A stretch of 47,256 bases of DNA from an uncultured Planctomycetota bacterium (GTDB lineage: Bacteria > Planctomycetota > Planctomycetia > Pirellulales > Thermoguttaceae): positions 1 through 47,256 of the forward strand of contig ONJR01000039.1 of NCBI GenBank assembly GCA_900318195.1, given 5' to 3'. The position numbers and the translations under genes are program-made. Positions 16,565-25,116 of this stretch are shown here, in pieces. Below the pieces are notes generated by a model. That model worked only from the letters and a program-made list of their open reading frames with translations. It searched no databases and was not told where the DNA came from. How positions within the stretch are numbered: the first letter of the stretch is position 1; each line of letters opens with the position of its first letter.

Positions 16565-19303
16565 TTACCACATGAATTTCAAACCGGCGGACGTGAACGG
16601 CGTGCGCGTGTACTTATTGAACAAGTAGTTGCCCTTGATGAAAAGATTGAGCGCTGGAATCGGCGTCCAGTCGGCGCCCAGACCGAGCGCGCACCAGTCG
16701 CGACCGAGCGAATTGCCGTGAATCGCGAACCCGTCCGCAGAAGGAAAGCCCTGGAAATTCGCCCACGTCTTGCCGTACATTGCGTTGAGGAACTCGTGAA
16801 TGTACGCCGCGCTACCGACGATGCGGATGTGTTGGCTACCGGGATACAAATCGAGCGCGACGCGACCGCCGATTTGACCGCGCAGGCTATGATAGTTCGC
16901 TTTTCCGAAATGAAGCGCGTAGATGTTCCTCGCCAAACTGTTTTCCGAGAACTTGCGGCGCAGATAGAAGTTGTAGTCGATCTGCGCGTACGGCGAGAAT
17001 ACGAAAGGTTGCGCGTTGAAATTCGCGCCGCGCTCCAACGTAACGCCGGCGTTCCACATATCGTACTTCGAACTCATCGGGTCGCGAACGCCAAGCATAA
17101 TCACGTCGCGATTCGTCTTGAAACGTCCGTAACCGCCGTGCAACGTTCCGATCGTGTAGACCGTCTCGTCCCCAAATTGATGGTAAACTCCGAGCGTGTG
17201 CTCGTTCGTCTTCACCTTGCCAAGCGACTCGAGATTCTTGAGCTCGTTGCGCTGATAGCCGTAGTACGCGCCAAAACGACAGTCGCAGGAGCCGAAAAGA
17301 TCGAGACCCGCAAGAAAGCCGAATTGCTTCGCGTTGTATCCGAAGTAGCTCTTCTTAACGCGCGCCTCGTTTTCCGACCCGAACGCGTCGAACCACGCAG
17401 AATAGATGAGCGTGCCAGGATCGCCGTAGTTCGCCGCCTGACCGCGCATGGTTTCGAGCGTCGAACGCTCGCGACGCCAACCGATATTGTAGGTTCCGGA
17501 ACCGTCGGGCGAACCGCCGTACGTCTCGCCGTTGAAGATTCCGGTCGTCGTCGCGCCTTGGGGAGACTGCGGCGTCGGAACAACGCCGGGCGCGTAGGAA
17601 TTCGTGTCTGTATTGTAATATAGCGGACCTTGATCGAAGGAGCCGTTAGACGGCGCGCGACCGCTCGTGATCGGATAGTTGCCCTGAGGCGTGTTAGCGT
17701 TCGCGCGTCCTGCGCCGTAGTCCATGGGCGCGACCGCCGAGGAACCGGAGTAGGCGACGAGCGCGTTATTGCGCAAATGATCGAAGAGCGACTGTGTCAT
17801 CGTCATATTGTTCATATAAGAGAAACCGATCGTGGACGCGTAAATTTCGCCGGTCGCCGTCGCAAGCGTCAGCGTGTCGATCGCGTCCTCAAGAGCCGTT
17901 AGTAGAATGAACTCCTCGGGCGTGTATTTCTCTGACGAGACGAGGTTGTCGAAGGTTTTCGCCACTGCTTGCGAGTTGCCGTCGAGCGCTATATTGGAAA
18001 ACGTCTTAGAATCGACGAGAGAGAGCACGACGGAATCCGCTGTCGATAGTAGCGGGTCGACGACGTAATTCTTGCCGAGCATATCGTCGTCGACAGTTAT
18101 AGTCGAGGCGTCGTAATTTACTTGTCCGACGTCTTGCGTCGAGAAGACGACGATCGTTTTCGGCGCTTGACTCGGTTTGACCGACGAGGTTATGTCGAGA
18201 GTTGTCGCGCCGATATCCATATAGGTATTAAACGTCTTCGCGACGAATCGCGTGCCGCCCTGTTCGTCTACGTAAACGTTGACAGTCGAGCCGTCCGCCG
18301 CTGAGAATACGACGTCGCCCTGCGCGCCCGTGAGTTCGATCGCTTTCGTTGTGTCGATATCAAGAGTCGTATCTTTCGCGAGACGAATACTCGCCGCCGA
18401 GATCGTTACGTCGTCGACGTCGACCGTGCCGTCCTCTATACTAACCGTGCCGCCGAGCACGTTGAGACGTCCCAAATCGAAAGAAACGTAGTCCGTCGTC
18501 GTGATAAGTTCGCCGTCGGTCGACGTCGTGCTCTTTTCCGTGCCGTTGGCTTCCAGCGAGAGCTCGCCGGCGCCGCGTTTGGTCAACCCGACGACGGAGT
18601 CGACTTTCAGACCGTTCTCGACGATAAGCGTCTGCTCCGCGCCGACGTCGACAACCGCGTCGTCTTGGTTCGCCGCTGTGCTACGATTCTCGGTGGTAAG
18701 GCGTCCGATCTTAACTTCGCCGGTCTGCGGCAAACCGTCGGCGCCGACGGCGCGCGCGGGCAGTTTCAGCGTCGCGCCGCTATACAGACTCACCGTCGCG
18801 TAGGAGCCGCTGTTCGTTTCGGAATACGCGCCCATAGGGTTAGAAACGGCGTGTCCTATTTCCGCGACATTTCCAGCGTACACGTAGGTTGTGCCGGTCC
18901 ACGTTGGACTATTGCCTATCATTCTCCAGGGTTGCGCGCTCGTCGTTTCGCCGTCGCCCAGATGCAAGACGGCTCCCGCTTCTCGTGAGATAAAGACGGG
19001 CGATAGATTTTGACCTTCCTTGAGCGTAAGCGCGTAAGGACCCGTAAAGACGACCGACGTAATATTGTTTTCGATTACGTTGAGTTCCGTCGTTCCACCG
19101 ATCGTCAGTTGCGTTGTCGAAATAGAGGACGACTGCGCGTAGAGTCGCGCGCAGTCGCAACGTGCCAACGCGAACGCCGCGAACGCCGCGATGAAGTAGC
19201 CGACTCGCGCGACGCGTCGCCAGGCGCGCGCGCGGCGGTTGGCGCAACCGCTTCGAGTTGTGGGTCGACCTTGTGTGTTATGCTCTGTTTTCGTTCTGTG
19301 CAT
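16565..19303 (-). CDS. Autotransporter-like outer membrane beta-barrel protein
   Basis: The ~912-residue protein has an extended N-terminal signal (basic stretch, then GYFIAAFAAFALARCDC...YAQ). A Thr/Ser/Asp/Val-rich beta-helix-like passenger with motifs such as LTKRGAGELSLEANG and LGRLNVLGGTVSIEDG follows, as in pertactin-type autotransporters, then a Pro/Gly/Asn linker around 555-620. The C-terminal ~290 residues read as amphipathic strands and end in the aromatic KFMW expected of an outer-membrane barrel. The ATG at 19303 was chosen because AAGGA (19313-19317) precedes it; the in-frame TTG at 19312 is less likely. The passenger cargo is unknown; a surface adhesin or cell-wall role is plausible. 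Confidence 0.82.
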   Translation of the reverse strand: MHRTKTEHNTQGRPTTRSGCANRRARAWRRVARVGYFIAAFAAFALARCDCARLYAQSSSISTTQLTIGGTTELNVIENNITSVVFTGPYALTLKEGQNLSPVFISREAGAVLHLGDGETTSAQPWRMIGNSPTWTGTTYVYAGNVAEIGHAVSNPMGAYSETNSGSYATVSLYSGATLKLPARAVGADGLPQTGEVKIGRLTTENRSTAANQDDAVVDVGAEQTLIVENGLKVDSVVGLTKRGAGELSLEANGTEKSTTSTDGELITTTDYVSFDLGRLNVLGGTVSIEDGTVDVDDVTISAASIRLAKDTTLDIDTTKAIELTGAQGDVVFSAADGSTVNVYVDEQGGTRFVAKTFNTYMDIGATTLDITSSVKPSQAPKTIVVFSTQDVGQVNYDASTITVDDDMLGKNYVVDPLLSTADSVVLSLVDSKTFSNIALDGNSQAVAKTFDNLVSSEKYTPEEFILLTALEDAIDTLTLATATGEIYASTIGFSYMNNMTMTQSLFDHLRNNALVAYSGSSAVAPMDYGAGRANANTPQGNYPITSGRAPSNGSFDQGPLYYNTDTNSYAPGVVPTPQSPQGATTTGIFNGETYGGSPDGSGTYNIGWRRERSTLETMRGQAANYGDPGTLIYSAWFDAFGSENEARVKKSYFGYNAKQFGFLAGLDLFGSCDCRFGAYYGYQRNELKNLESLGKVKTNEHTLGVYHQFGDETVYTIGTLHGGYGRFKTNRDVIMLGVRDPMSSKYDMWNAGVTLERGANFNAQPFVFSPYAQIDYNFYLRRKFSENSLARNIYALHFGKANYHSLRGQIGGRVALDLYPGSQHIRIVGSAAYIHEFLNAMYGKTWANFQGFPSADGFAIHGNSLGRDWCALGLGADWTPIPALNLFIKGNYLFNKYTRTPFTSAGLKFMW

Positions 19304-19759
19304 GACGCTCAATCCTTTGTCCTAACGCGCGGCTCGCGCGTTGCGTCTCGTCTTGCTCACGTGTGCGAGGAAGGCTTGACCAGCGCGCGCTGTCCCTGCG
19401 CGCCGCCGCGACTTGCTTGCGCGAGCCCATCGCACAAGCGTCTGTCTTTTAAAATGTCAAGCGCGGTATTATTCCAATATTTCTCGCTCGAGTAAATAGC
19501 ATTTGCCGCGTTTGCGCCTTTTTTTTGAAAAAAGATCGAGTTTGTCCTCAAGTTTCAGTTGCGTTCGGTCGACGGCGTTGCGCCTCGCTATGCTTTTCTG
19601 ACCTGCAAAAGTTATTTTTTCCCCTTTTTCAAGTCGCGCGCTATTGAACGCGGAAATTTGACAATATAATTGTAGAGGTAGAGTATAAGTAGCGCGGCGC
19701 GTCGACGCGACCGCGGGGCAATTTAACCGGCGCCTGCAGGGCGCGAGGAGAATGCAACA
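19304..19759. other. Divergent intergenic region between autotransporter and SIS genes
   Basis: No gene is supported. The middle (about 19490-19680) is AT-rich with several A and T runs. It carries the SIS-gene promoter signals at 19644-19689. The autotransporter's own promoter, reading the other way, could not be placed with confidence. Confidence 0.5.
19644..19689 (+). promoter_or_regulatory. Promoter region of the SIS-domain gene
   Basis: Two overlapping options are seen: TTGAAC (19644-19649) with a 15-base spacer to TATAAT (19665-19670), and TTGACA (19658-19663) with a long spacer to TATAAG (19684-19689). The first has the better -10. Confidence 0.5.
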
Positions 19760-20776
19760 ATGAATTTGACCGATCCGAAATATATAGACTTCGCGCTCGT
19801 CAAGGAAATGCTCGAAACGGCGGACGTCGTTGCGAACTTCGATTTTGATCAGATGAAACCAGTCGCCGAAATGGTTCAGAAGACCGGTAAAGTCTTCCTG
19901 ACCGGCGAAGGCTCTAGTCGAATTTTCCCGGCGAAGAGCTTCATGTACGGCGTTTTCAAGCGCGGACTAGCGCTTTCCGTCGCAACCGAGGGTAGTTTCC
20001 AGGCGGCGGAATACGACCTTAGCAACTGGGTCGTGTGCGGCGCCTCGAATAGCGGTCAAACGAAAGAGGTCATTGGTCTCCTCAAAGGTCTTAAGGACGC
20101 GGGACACAAGCGATTGGTCGGCGTTACTGCGAACGCAGGCACGAAGATTTACGACGTAACAAACGAGACGATCCTGCTCTCATGCGGTAAAGAGGACGCG
20201 GTCGCCGCGACGAAGAGCGTCGTTGAGCAAGGTCTCGTCTATCGCGCGATCCTCTGCAATCTGATACAATGCTGTTGCGCGGCGAATAAACAAGAGGCGG
20301 GTCGACTCATGAAGGAGATCATGACGACGGAATACGACGCTTCGATAATCGAGAAACTCGCCGCCGCGCCGACGCTCTACTTCGCCGGTCGCAATAACGG
20401 AGTCGCTGAAGAGCTTACGCTCAAGACGAACGAAATCACGCGCAAAAAGAGCGACTATCTGGAAGGCACGTACCTTCTTCACGGGGTCGAAGAAGTCATG
20501 CGCGCCGGCGAGGCGTGCATTTTGATCGATCCGTTCCCGAGCGAATGCCAGAAGATTAAGGAACTGATCGAAGGTCGCGCCGGCGTCTTTGTCGTTGCGA
20601 TTTCAACGGAAGACACGATCTTCCCGACAATCAAGCTTCCGAAGCTGTGCGGTTACGAGCCGTTCTTCCAGCTCGTCGCAGGCTGGAATCTCCTCGTTCA
20701 AACCGGCGTCGCGCTCGGCGTCAATTTGGATAAACCGGAACGCGCGCGTAAGATCGGCAACGAATTCGTAGGCTAG
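19760..20776 (+). CDS. Double-SIS-domain sugar-phosphate isomerase/deaminase
   Basis: The 338-residue protein has two sugar isomerase (SIS) domains, like the C-terminal half of GlmS and NagB-II/AgaS/FrlB-type enzymes. Phosphosugar-binding loops are seen at GEGSS (49-53) and GASNSGQT (94-101), with the second domain around LYFAGRNNGVAEE. Such enzymes isomerise or deaminate amino-sugar 6-phosphates to fructose-6-phosphate. GAGGAG precedes the ATG. Downstream, after a terminator, come a PIG-L deacetylase and a PPi-phosphofructokinase, which together suggest amino-sugar catabolism. The exact substrate is not readable. Confidence 0.8.
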   Translation: MNLTDPKYIDFALVKEMLETADVVANFDFDQMKPVAEMVQKTGKVFLTGEGSSRIFPAKSFMYGVFKRGLALSVATEGSFQAAEYDLSNWVVCGASNSGQTKEVIGLLKGLKDAGHKRLVGVTANAGTKIYDVTNETILLSCGKEDAVAATKSVVEQGLVYRAILCNLIQCCCAANKQEAGRLMKEIMTTEYDASIIEKLAAAPTLYFAGRNNGVAEELTLKTNEITRKKSDYLEGTYLLHGVEEVMRAGEACILIDPFPSECQKIKELIEGRAGVFVVAISTEDTIFPTIKLPKLCGYEPFFQLVAGWNLLVQTGVALGVNLDKPERARKIGNEFVG

Positions 20777-20816
20777 GTCTTACAGCGGCGCGCGCGACGA
20801 CGCGCAACGAACGCCG

Positions 20817-20854
20817 CGCCCCCGCAGAGTTGGATTCAGCGGGGGCGGTTCTTT
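20817..20854 (+). terminator. Intrinsic terminator after the SIS gene
   Basis: A perfect 9-bp G/C stem (20817-20825 with 20839-20847) is followed by GTTCTTTT. Confidence 0.75.
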
Positions 20855-20924
20855 TCTCGTCGCGCGTCGCCTTCCGCGATTTTATCTTGTTTGTCGCGTC
20901 GTTGCGTTTGCGGCGGCGTTTGTC

Positions 20925-20950
20925 TTGCAATTTAACGCGCGCAGTATAGT
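20925..20950 (+). promoter_or_regulatory. Possible promoter of the PIG-L operon
   Basis: TTGCAA (20925-20930) and TATAGT (20945-20950) are separated by 14 bases, which is short. The position between terminator and gene is right. Confidence 0.35.
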
Positions 20951-20980
20951 ACGCGCTCAAGAAAGAGAAAGAGACTTAGA

Positions 20981-21823
20981 ATGAGTTCGACCGTATTATT
21001 TGGTCGCCGTAGCGAGTCCGGCGTAACGTCTTCGGCAAATCCCGGCGATATTTTTCCCAATTGGCAAGGCGCGAACGAGCGTTGGCTCTTCCTGTCGCCG
21101 CACGACGACGATATTATCTGCGGGTGCGGCTTGACCTTTATCGCGGCGTTGCACTGCGGTATTAAGACGTTTGCCGGGGTCGTTACGAACGGTAAAATGG
21201 GGTATTGCACGCCTGAAGAGCGTACGACGATCGTCGAGGTTCGACATGACGAGTGCGTCAATTCCTTCGCCGCGCTAGGATTGCCGTCGGAGAATCTCTT
21301 CTTCCTGAATCACGACGACGGCTCGCTGAATCGTCAGGCAGGACGTCGATTCGCGACGGGCGCTCCGGACGAAGGACCGGCGATCGAAGGCGCCGTCGGT
21401 ATGCAGAATTCGCTCGTGTGGCTACTGCGTCAGACGCGTCCTAATCGTCTTTTCGTACCGACGATCACCGACCTTCACCCCGATCACAAGTTCACTAATT
21501 CCGAGGCGATGATCAGTATTTTCCACGCTCAGGGCTCTATTTGGCCGGAACTCGGCGAGCCTATTCCCGAGATTCCCGCGATCTACGAATACGCGACCTA
21601 CAGCAACTTCATTACGCCTCCTACGTTGCGCGTGCGCGTTTCAGACGATCTCTTTGAAAGGAAGATTAACGGCATTCTTCAGTACAAGAGCCAGAAGCAG
21701 ATCGAGCTGACGATTAAAATTCAGCGCGAAAATGGAACCGAAGAGTTCCTGCGCGAAGCGGAATTCGACGTCTTCGAGCCGCAGCGTTGCAAAAAACTCT
21801 TCGCGGAAGCGGAGAAGAAATAA
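20981..21823 (+). CDS. PIG-L/LmbE-family deacetylase
   Basis: The 280-residue protein belongs to the zinc-dependent PIG-L (GlcNAc-PI de-N-acetylase/LmbE) family. The metal motif, usually PHPDDE, is PHDDDI at 40-45 with His41 and Asp43-Asp44, and the later DLHPDH supplies the third metal ligand. Family members remove acetyl groups from N-acetylglucosamine-containing substrates. There is no signal peptide, so it is cytoplasmic. The GATase-like gene follows after 39 bases and the phosphofructokinase after another 67, forming a three-gene operon closed by the terminator at 24013-24057. I infer a deacetylation step in amino-sugar use. Confidence 0.85.
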   Translation: MSSTVLFGRRSESGVTSSANPGDIFPNWQGANERWLFLSPHDDDIICGCGLTFIAALHCGIKTFAGVVTNGKMGYCTPEERTTIVEVRHDECVNSFAALGLPSENLFFLNHDDGSLNRQAGRRFATGAPDEGPAIEGAVGMQNSLVWLLRQTRPNRLFVPTITDLHPDHKFTNSEAMISIFHAQGSIWPELGEPIPEIPAIYEYATYSNFITPPTLRVRVSDDLFERKINGILQYKSQKQIELTIKIQRENGTEEFLREAEFDVFEPQRCKKLFAEAEKK

Positions 21824-21862
21824 TCGTGTAATCGCGTCTCGACGACGCCACAGGAGAAATCG

Positions 21863-22663
21863 ATGGAACTTGAAAAGAAAGTCTGCTACCTCGGCGACGA
21901 CGACGCGACGCGCGCAGCCGCGTATTTGTGCGGTATCATGACCCACGCGGGTATTCCGTTCGAGCGCGTCGACTCGGGCGTAGCGCCGAAAGACGACTTC
22001 GCGACTCGCGCTTACTCGCTCTACATCGTCAGCGATTATAGCGCGTCCAACTTTAAGCGCGGCGATATGGAGCATATCGTCGAGCAGGTCAAGCGCGGCG
22101 CGGGCTTGCTCATGCTGGGAGGCTGGGAAAGCTATTTCGGTCGGCTCGGCGAATATCAGAATTCACCGATCGCGGAAATCATGCCCGTTATTATGGCTAA
22201 CGAAGACGATCGACGGAACTACTCGTCCCCTGTCGTGCTCAGACCAACGGTCGCAAGCCATCCGATAATCGACGGTCTACCATGGCAGACCGCTCCTGGC
22301 GTCGGAGGCTTCAATCGCTTTGACGCGAAAAAAGGCGCTACGATTCTACTGGAAGGCGTGCGCACGCAGACGACCTGGAGCAAGTCGGTCGACGACTGGA
22401 ACGCGCCCCTCGATTCTGCCGACCTGAAAGTCGAACTACTGGAGAAGTATCCCGTCTTGGCGGTCGACGAATGCGGCGCCGGTCGCGTCGCGGCGTTCGC
22501 GTCCGACGTCGCCCCTCACTGGATTGGAGGCATGGTCGACTGGGGAACGCCGCGCATTTTCCAAGAGTTGCCCGAATGGCTCGGAGAAGGACTCTTCGTC
22601 GAAATCGGACGCGATTACGCGCAATTTTTTGAGCAACTTGTTCGTTGGACCGGCGCGCTATAA
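21863..22663 (+). CDS. Glutamine amidotransferase-like (GATase1-like) protein
   Basis: The 266-residue protein has a class I amidotransferase-like/ThuA-like fold. It begins with a strand-helix KKVCYLGDDD, has the turn GLLMLGGWESYFG, and a closing GAGRVAAFASDVAPHW. The nucleophile-elbow Cys of true amidotransferases is not seen (GGWES takes its place), so glutamine hydrolysis is doubtful. It is similar to the uncharacterised 'putative glutamine amidotransferase' family (PF07090-like). Because it sits between the PIG-L deacetylase and PPi-PFK, it probably belongs to the same carbohydrate pathway, perhaps as a sugar-binding or lyase-like component. Function unknown. Confidence 0.7.
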   Translation: MELEKKVCYLGDDDATRAAAYLCGIMTHAGIPFERVDSGVAPKDDFATRAYSLYIVSDYSASNFKRGDMEHIVEQVKRGAGLLMLGGWESYFGRLGEYQNSPIAEIMPVIMANEDDRRNYSSPVVLRPTVASHPIIDGLPWQTAPGVGGFNRFDAKKGATILLEGVRTQTTWSKSVDDWNAPLDSADLKVELLEKYPVLAVDECGAGRVAAFASDVAPHWIGGMVDWGTPRIFQELPEWLGEGLFVEIGRDYAQFFEQLVRWTGAL

Positions 22664-22730
22664 CGCGCCGGCGGTCTCTTCGTTCAGAATCATCGTGCGT
22701 TAGGCACGCTAATTTATAGGAGTCATATCA

Positions 22731-23984
22731 ATGTTTCAAGGTAACGCGATCGTCGGTCAGAGCGGCGGTCCCACTAGCGTCATTAACTCGAGCCTTTGCG
22801 GGGTTGTGCAAGGTTGTTTCGAGCTTGGTCAGCAGTCGTCGGACTCCAAGATCGACAAGGTCTTCGGTATGAAGTACGGAATCGAAGGTTTCATGCAAGA
22901 TCAATTGCTCGACTTCAGCGCCGTAGCGCCAGCGACGATCGAAGGTCTTAAGAGCACGCCGGGCAGCGCGCTTGGCAGCTGTCGACACAAGGTTCAAGAG
23001 TCCGATTTTCCGATCATTCTTGAGCAACTTAAGAAATACAATATCCGTTACTATTTCCTCGCAGGCGGCAACGACACGATGGACACGATCTGCCGCGTTG
23101 AGAAATATTGCAAGGCGCAGGGTTACGATCTCCGCGGCGTCGGCGTTCCGAAGACGGTCGACAACGACCTGTTCGCGACGGATCATACGCCGGGATTTGC
23201 TTCTGCCGCGCGTTACGTGGCGCTTTCCGTTAAGCAGGCGGGCGTCTTGGCGCGCGATATGAAGAAAGTCGACCAGTACGTCGTTTTCCAGACGATCGGT
23301 CGCGACGCCGGGTGGCTCGCCGCCGCCTCTGCGGTTGCGAAGAAGGACGCGGAGGACGCGCCCCATATCATTCTCATGCCGGAAATTCCATTTGAATTCG
23401 ATCGTTTCATTCGCAAGGCTCAAGAGACGCTCGATCGCTTTGGATTCGTTAGCGTCGTTTGCGGCGAAGGTATTCGCGACAAGAACGGCGTTGTCGTTAG
23501 CTCGCTCGACGCGGACGGCGTCGAGATTCAGAAAGAGAAGACGGTCGATAAGTTCGGCAACCAAGAGCTTGGCGCTATGGCGGGCACGAGCGTTGCGGTC
23601 GCGTTGCACAAGATGCTCGGCAAGCATCTTAAGCGCGAGTCCGGCGTTCCTTGCCGCGGCGAATTCCAGGTAACGGAATCGTTGCCGATGTGCGGCGCAG
23701 ATCGCGCGACGGCGACCGACGTCGAAGAGGCTTGGAAGTGCGGTCGTCGCGCCGTTGAGCTTGCGCTCGCCGGTCAGAGCGGCGTTATGGTTACCATGAA
23801 GCGCACGTCGAACGCGCCGTATACGATCGAATACGAGACGGCGCCTCTGGACGCGGTCGCGGTCGAGGCGTCTCCTATGCCGCTCGAGTACGTCGACGCG
23901 GAGAACCTGTTCGTCACGGACGCGTGCCTCGAGTATCTGCGTCCGCTGATTGGCGAATTGCCGGAATACGTTAAACTCTTCTAA
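22731..23984 (+). CDS. Pyrophosphate-dependent 6-phosphofructokinase
   Basis: The 417-residue enzyme phosphorylates fructose-6-phosphate to fructose-1,6-bisphosphate in glycolysis. The active-site loops are GGNDTMDT (112-119) and PKTVDND (140-146). Asp115 and Lys141 occupy the positions that distinguish PPi-dependent enzymes from ATP-dependent ones, where both are Gly. That predicts reversible, PPi-linked glycolysis/gluconeogenesis, common in anaerobes and planctomycetes. AGGAG at 22718-22722 precedes the ATG. It is the last gene of the PIG-L operon and would process its fructose-6-phosphate product. Confidence 0.92.
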   Translation: MFQGNAIVGQSGGPTSVINSSLCGVVQGCFELGQQSSDSKIDKVFGMKYGIEGFMQDQLLDFSAVAPATIEGLKSTPGSALGSCRHKVQESDFPIILEQLKKYNIRYYFLAGGNDTMDTICRVEKYCKAQGYDLRGVGVPKTVDNDLFATDHTPGFASAARYVALSVKQAGVLARDMKKVDQYVVFQTIGRDAGWLAAASAVAKKDAEDAPHIILMPEIPFEFDRFIRKAQETLDRFGFVSVVCGEGIRDKNGVVVSSLDADGVEIQKEKTVDKFGNQELGAMAGTSVAVALHKMLGKHLKRESGVPCRGEFQVTESLPMCGADRATATDVEEAWKCGRRAVELALAGQSGVMVTMKRTSNAPYTIEYETAPLDAVAVEASPMPLEYVDAENLFVTDACLEYLRPLIGELPEYVKLF

Positions 23985-24012
23985 CGATTCGCGCGTCGCC
24001 GTCTAGTTTTCG

Positions 24013-24057
24013 GCGCGACGACGAGAGTGTCGCTCATTCTCGCCGTCGCGCTTTTTT
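24013..24057 (+). terminator. Intrinsic terminator after the phosphofructokinase gene
   Basis: A perfect 8-bp stem (24013-24020 with 24044-24051) continues inward after one mismatch and is followed by six T. Confidence 0.85.
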
Positions 24058-24096
24058 CATCCGCGCCGCCGTCGCCTGTCACAAGGAATTGACACT

Positions 24097-25050
24097 ATGG
24101 TTATGCTCGCCGTACTCGCCGTCGCTTTGATTGCGCTCTTTATTCCAAACGCTGGGTTATGGATTGAGACGTCCTGGATCAATTGGCTGCTCGCCGTTGT
24201 TATGTTCGGGATGGGACTAACGCTGAAATTATCCGATTTCGCGCTCATTGTGAAACGTCCGAAGGACGCTATTATCGGATGTTGCGCGCAATTTATTATT
24301 ATGCCGGCGCTCGCGTATGCGTTGGGCAAGCTCTTTCATTTGGAACCGGCGTTGCTCGCTGGGGTCGCGTTGGTCGGCGCTTGTCCAGGAGGAACGGCGA
24401 GCAACGTGATAACGTTTCTGTCGCGCGGCGATCTCTCGCTGTCGATCGCCGTAACGGGTCTTAGCACGGCGCTCGCGCCAATTTTAACGCCTGCGATTAC
24501 CTATCTCTTATTGCGCGAGACGATCGCCGTCGATTATGCGATGATGTTCCAAACGATCGCGATTGTCGTTGTGATTCCGCTTGCTCTCGGGTTTGTCCTA
24601 ACGCGGCTATTTGAAGGTTTGGCTTCTCGACTTGCGAAGTGCGCGCCGATAATTTCATTAACCGCAATCTGTCTTATTGTCGCGACGGTAATAGCTCACA
24701 ACGCGCATGAAATTCGTTCTAGCTCGGCGATCGTCTTTGTCGTCGTTATTTTGCACAATCTCTTAGGCTACTTCTTTGGATTTACGATAGCGCGACTCTC
24801 GGGTATGTCGGCGTCGAAGATTAAGGCGCTCACGATTGAAGTCGGCATGCAGAATTCCGGTCTCGCGTCGGGTCTGGCGAGCAAGGTCTTTGCGAGTATG
24901 CCGATGGCGGCGGCTCCCGGCGCGATCTTTTCGGTGTGGCACAATGTATCCGGCGCGATTATGGTAGAGATTTTTAAGCGTTGGAATCCTGACGAACCTG
25001 AGGACACGTCGACCAAAAGCGGCGCAAAAAAAACGACGAGTCAAGGCTAG
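24097..25050 (+). CDS. Bile acid:sodium symporter (BASS) family transporter
   Basis: The 317-residue, highly hydrophobic protein has about nine to ten transmembrane segments. It carries the two family hallmarks: GACPGGTASNVITFLSRGD in the first half and EVGMQNSGLA in the second, which form the crossed-helix sodium sites. BASS proteins import organic anions (bile acids, pyruvate, pantothenate, 2-keto acids) with sodium. The C-terminal ~20 residues are charged and Lys-rich. AAGGAA precedes the ATG. It is preceded by a terminator, so it is transcribed separately from the PFK operon. The substrate is unknown. Confidence 0.92.
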   Translation: MVMLAVLAVALIALFIPNAGLWIETSWINWLLAVVMFGMGLTLKLSDFALIVKRPKDAIIGCCAQFIIMPALAYALGKLFHLEPALLAGVALVGACPGGTASNVITFLSRGDLSLSIAVTGLSTALAPILTPAITYLLLRETIAVDYAMMFQTIAIVVVIPLALGFVLTRLFEGLASRLAKCAPIISLTAICLIVATVIAHNAHEIRSSSAIVFVVVILHNLLGYFFGFTIARLSGMSASKIKALTIEVGMQNSGLASGLASKVFASMPMAAAPGAIFSVWHNVSGAIMVEIFKRWNPDEPEDTSTKSGAKKTTSQG

Positions 25051-25064
25051 CTTTCGTCGTCGTT
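25026..25064 (-). terminator. Minus-strand terminator of the second RpiB gene, overlapping the BASS coding end
   Basis: An 8-bp perfect stem (25032-25039 with 25057-25064) is followed on the minus strand by a run of T (the A-run 25026-25033 on plus). It lies across the last codons of the BASS gene. Confidence 0.7.
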
Positions 25065-25116
25065 CAAGTAGGAAAAGAGGTTGCGCAGTACGCTAAGAGT
25101 AGCGCGCGCCTGAATC

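Noticed and set aside
16718..17623. 301-codon plus-strand frame opposite the autotransporter gene
   Set aside because: Arg/Val-rich shadow of the coding strand caused by CpG-rich codons, with no signal for translation.
22728..23627. 299-codon minus-strand frame opposite the phosphofructokinase gene
   Set aside because: Shadow frame of a strongly conserved enzyme gene with no independent motif.
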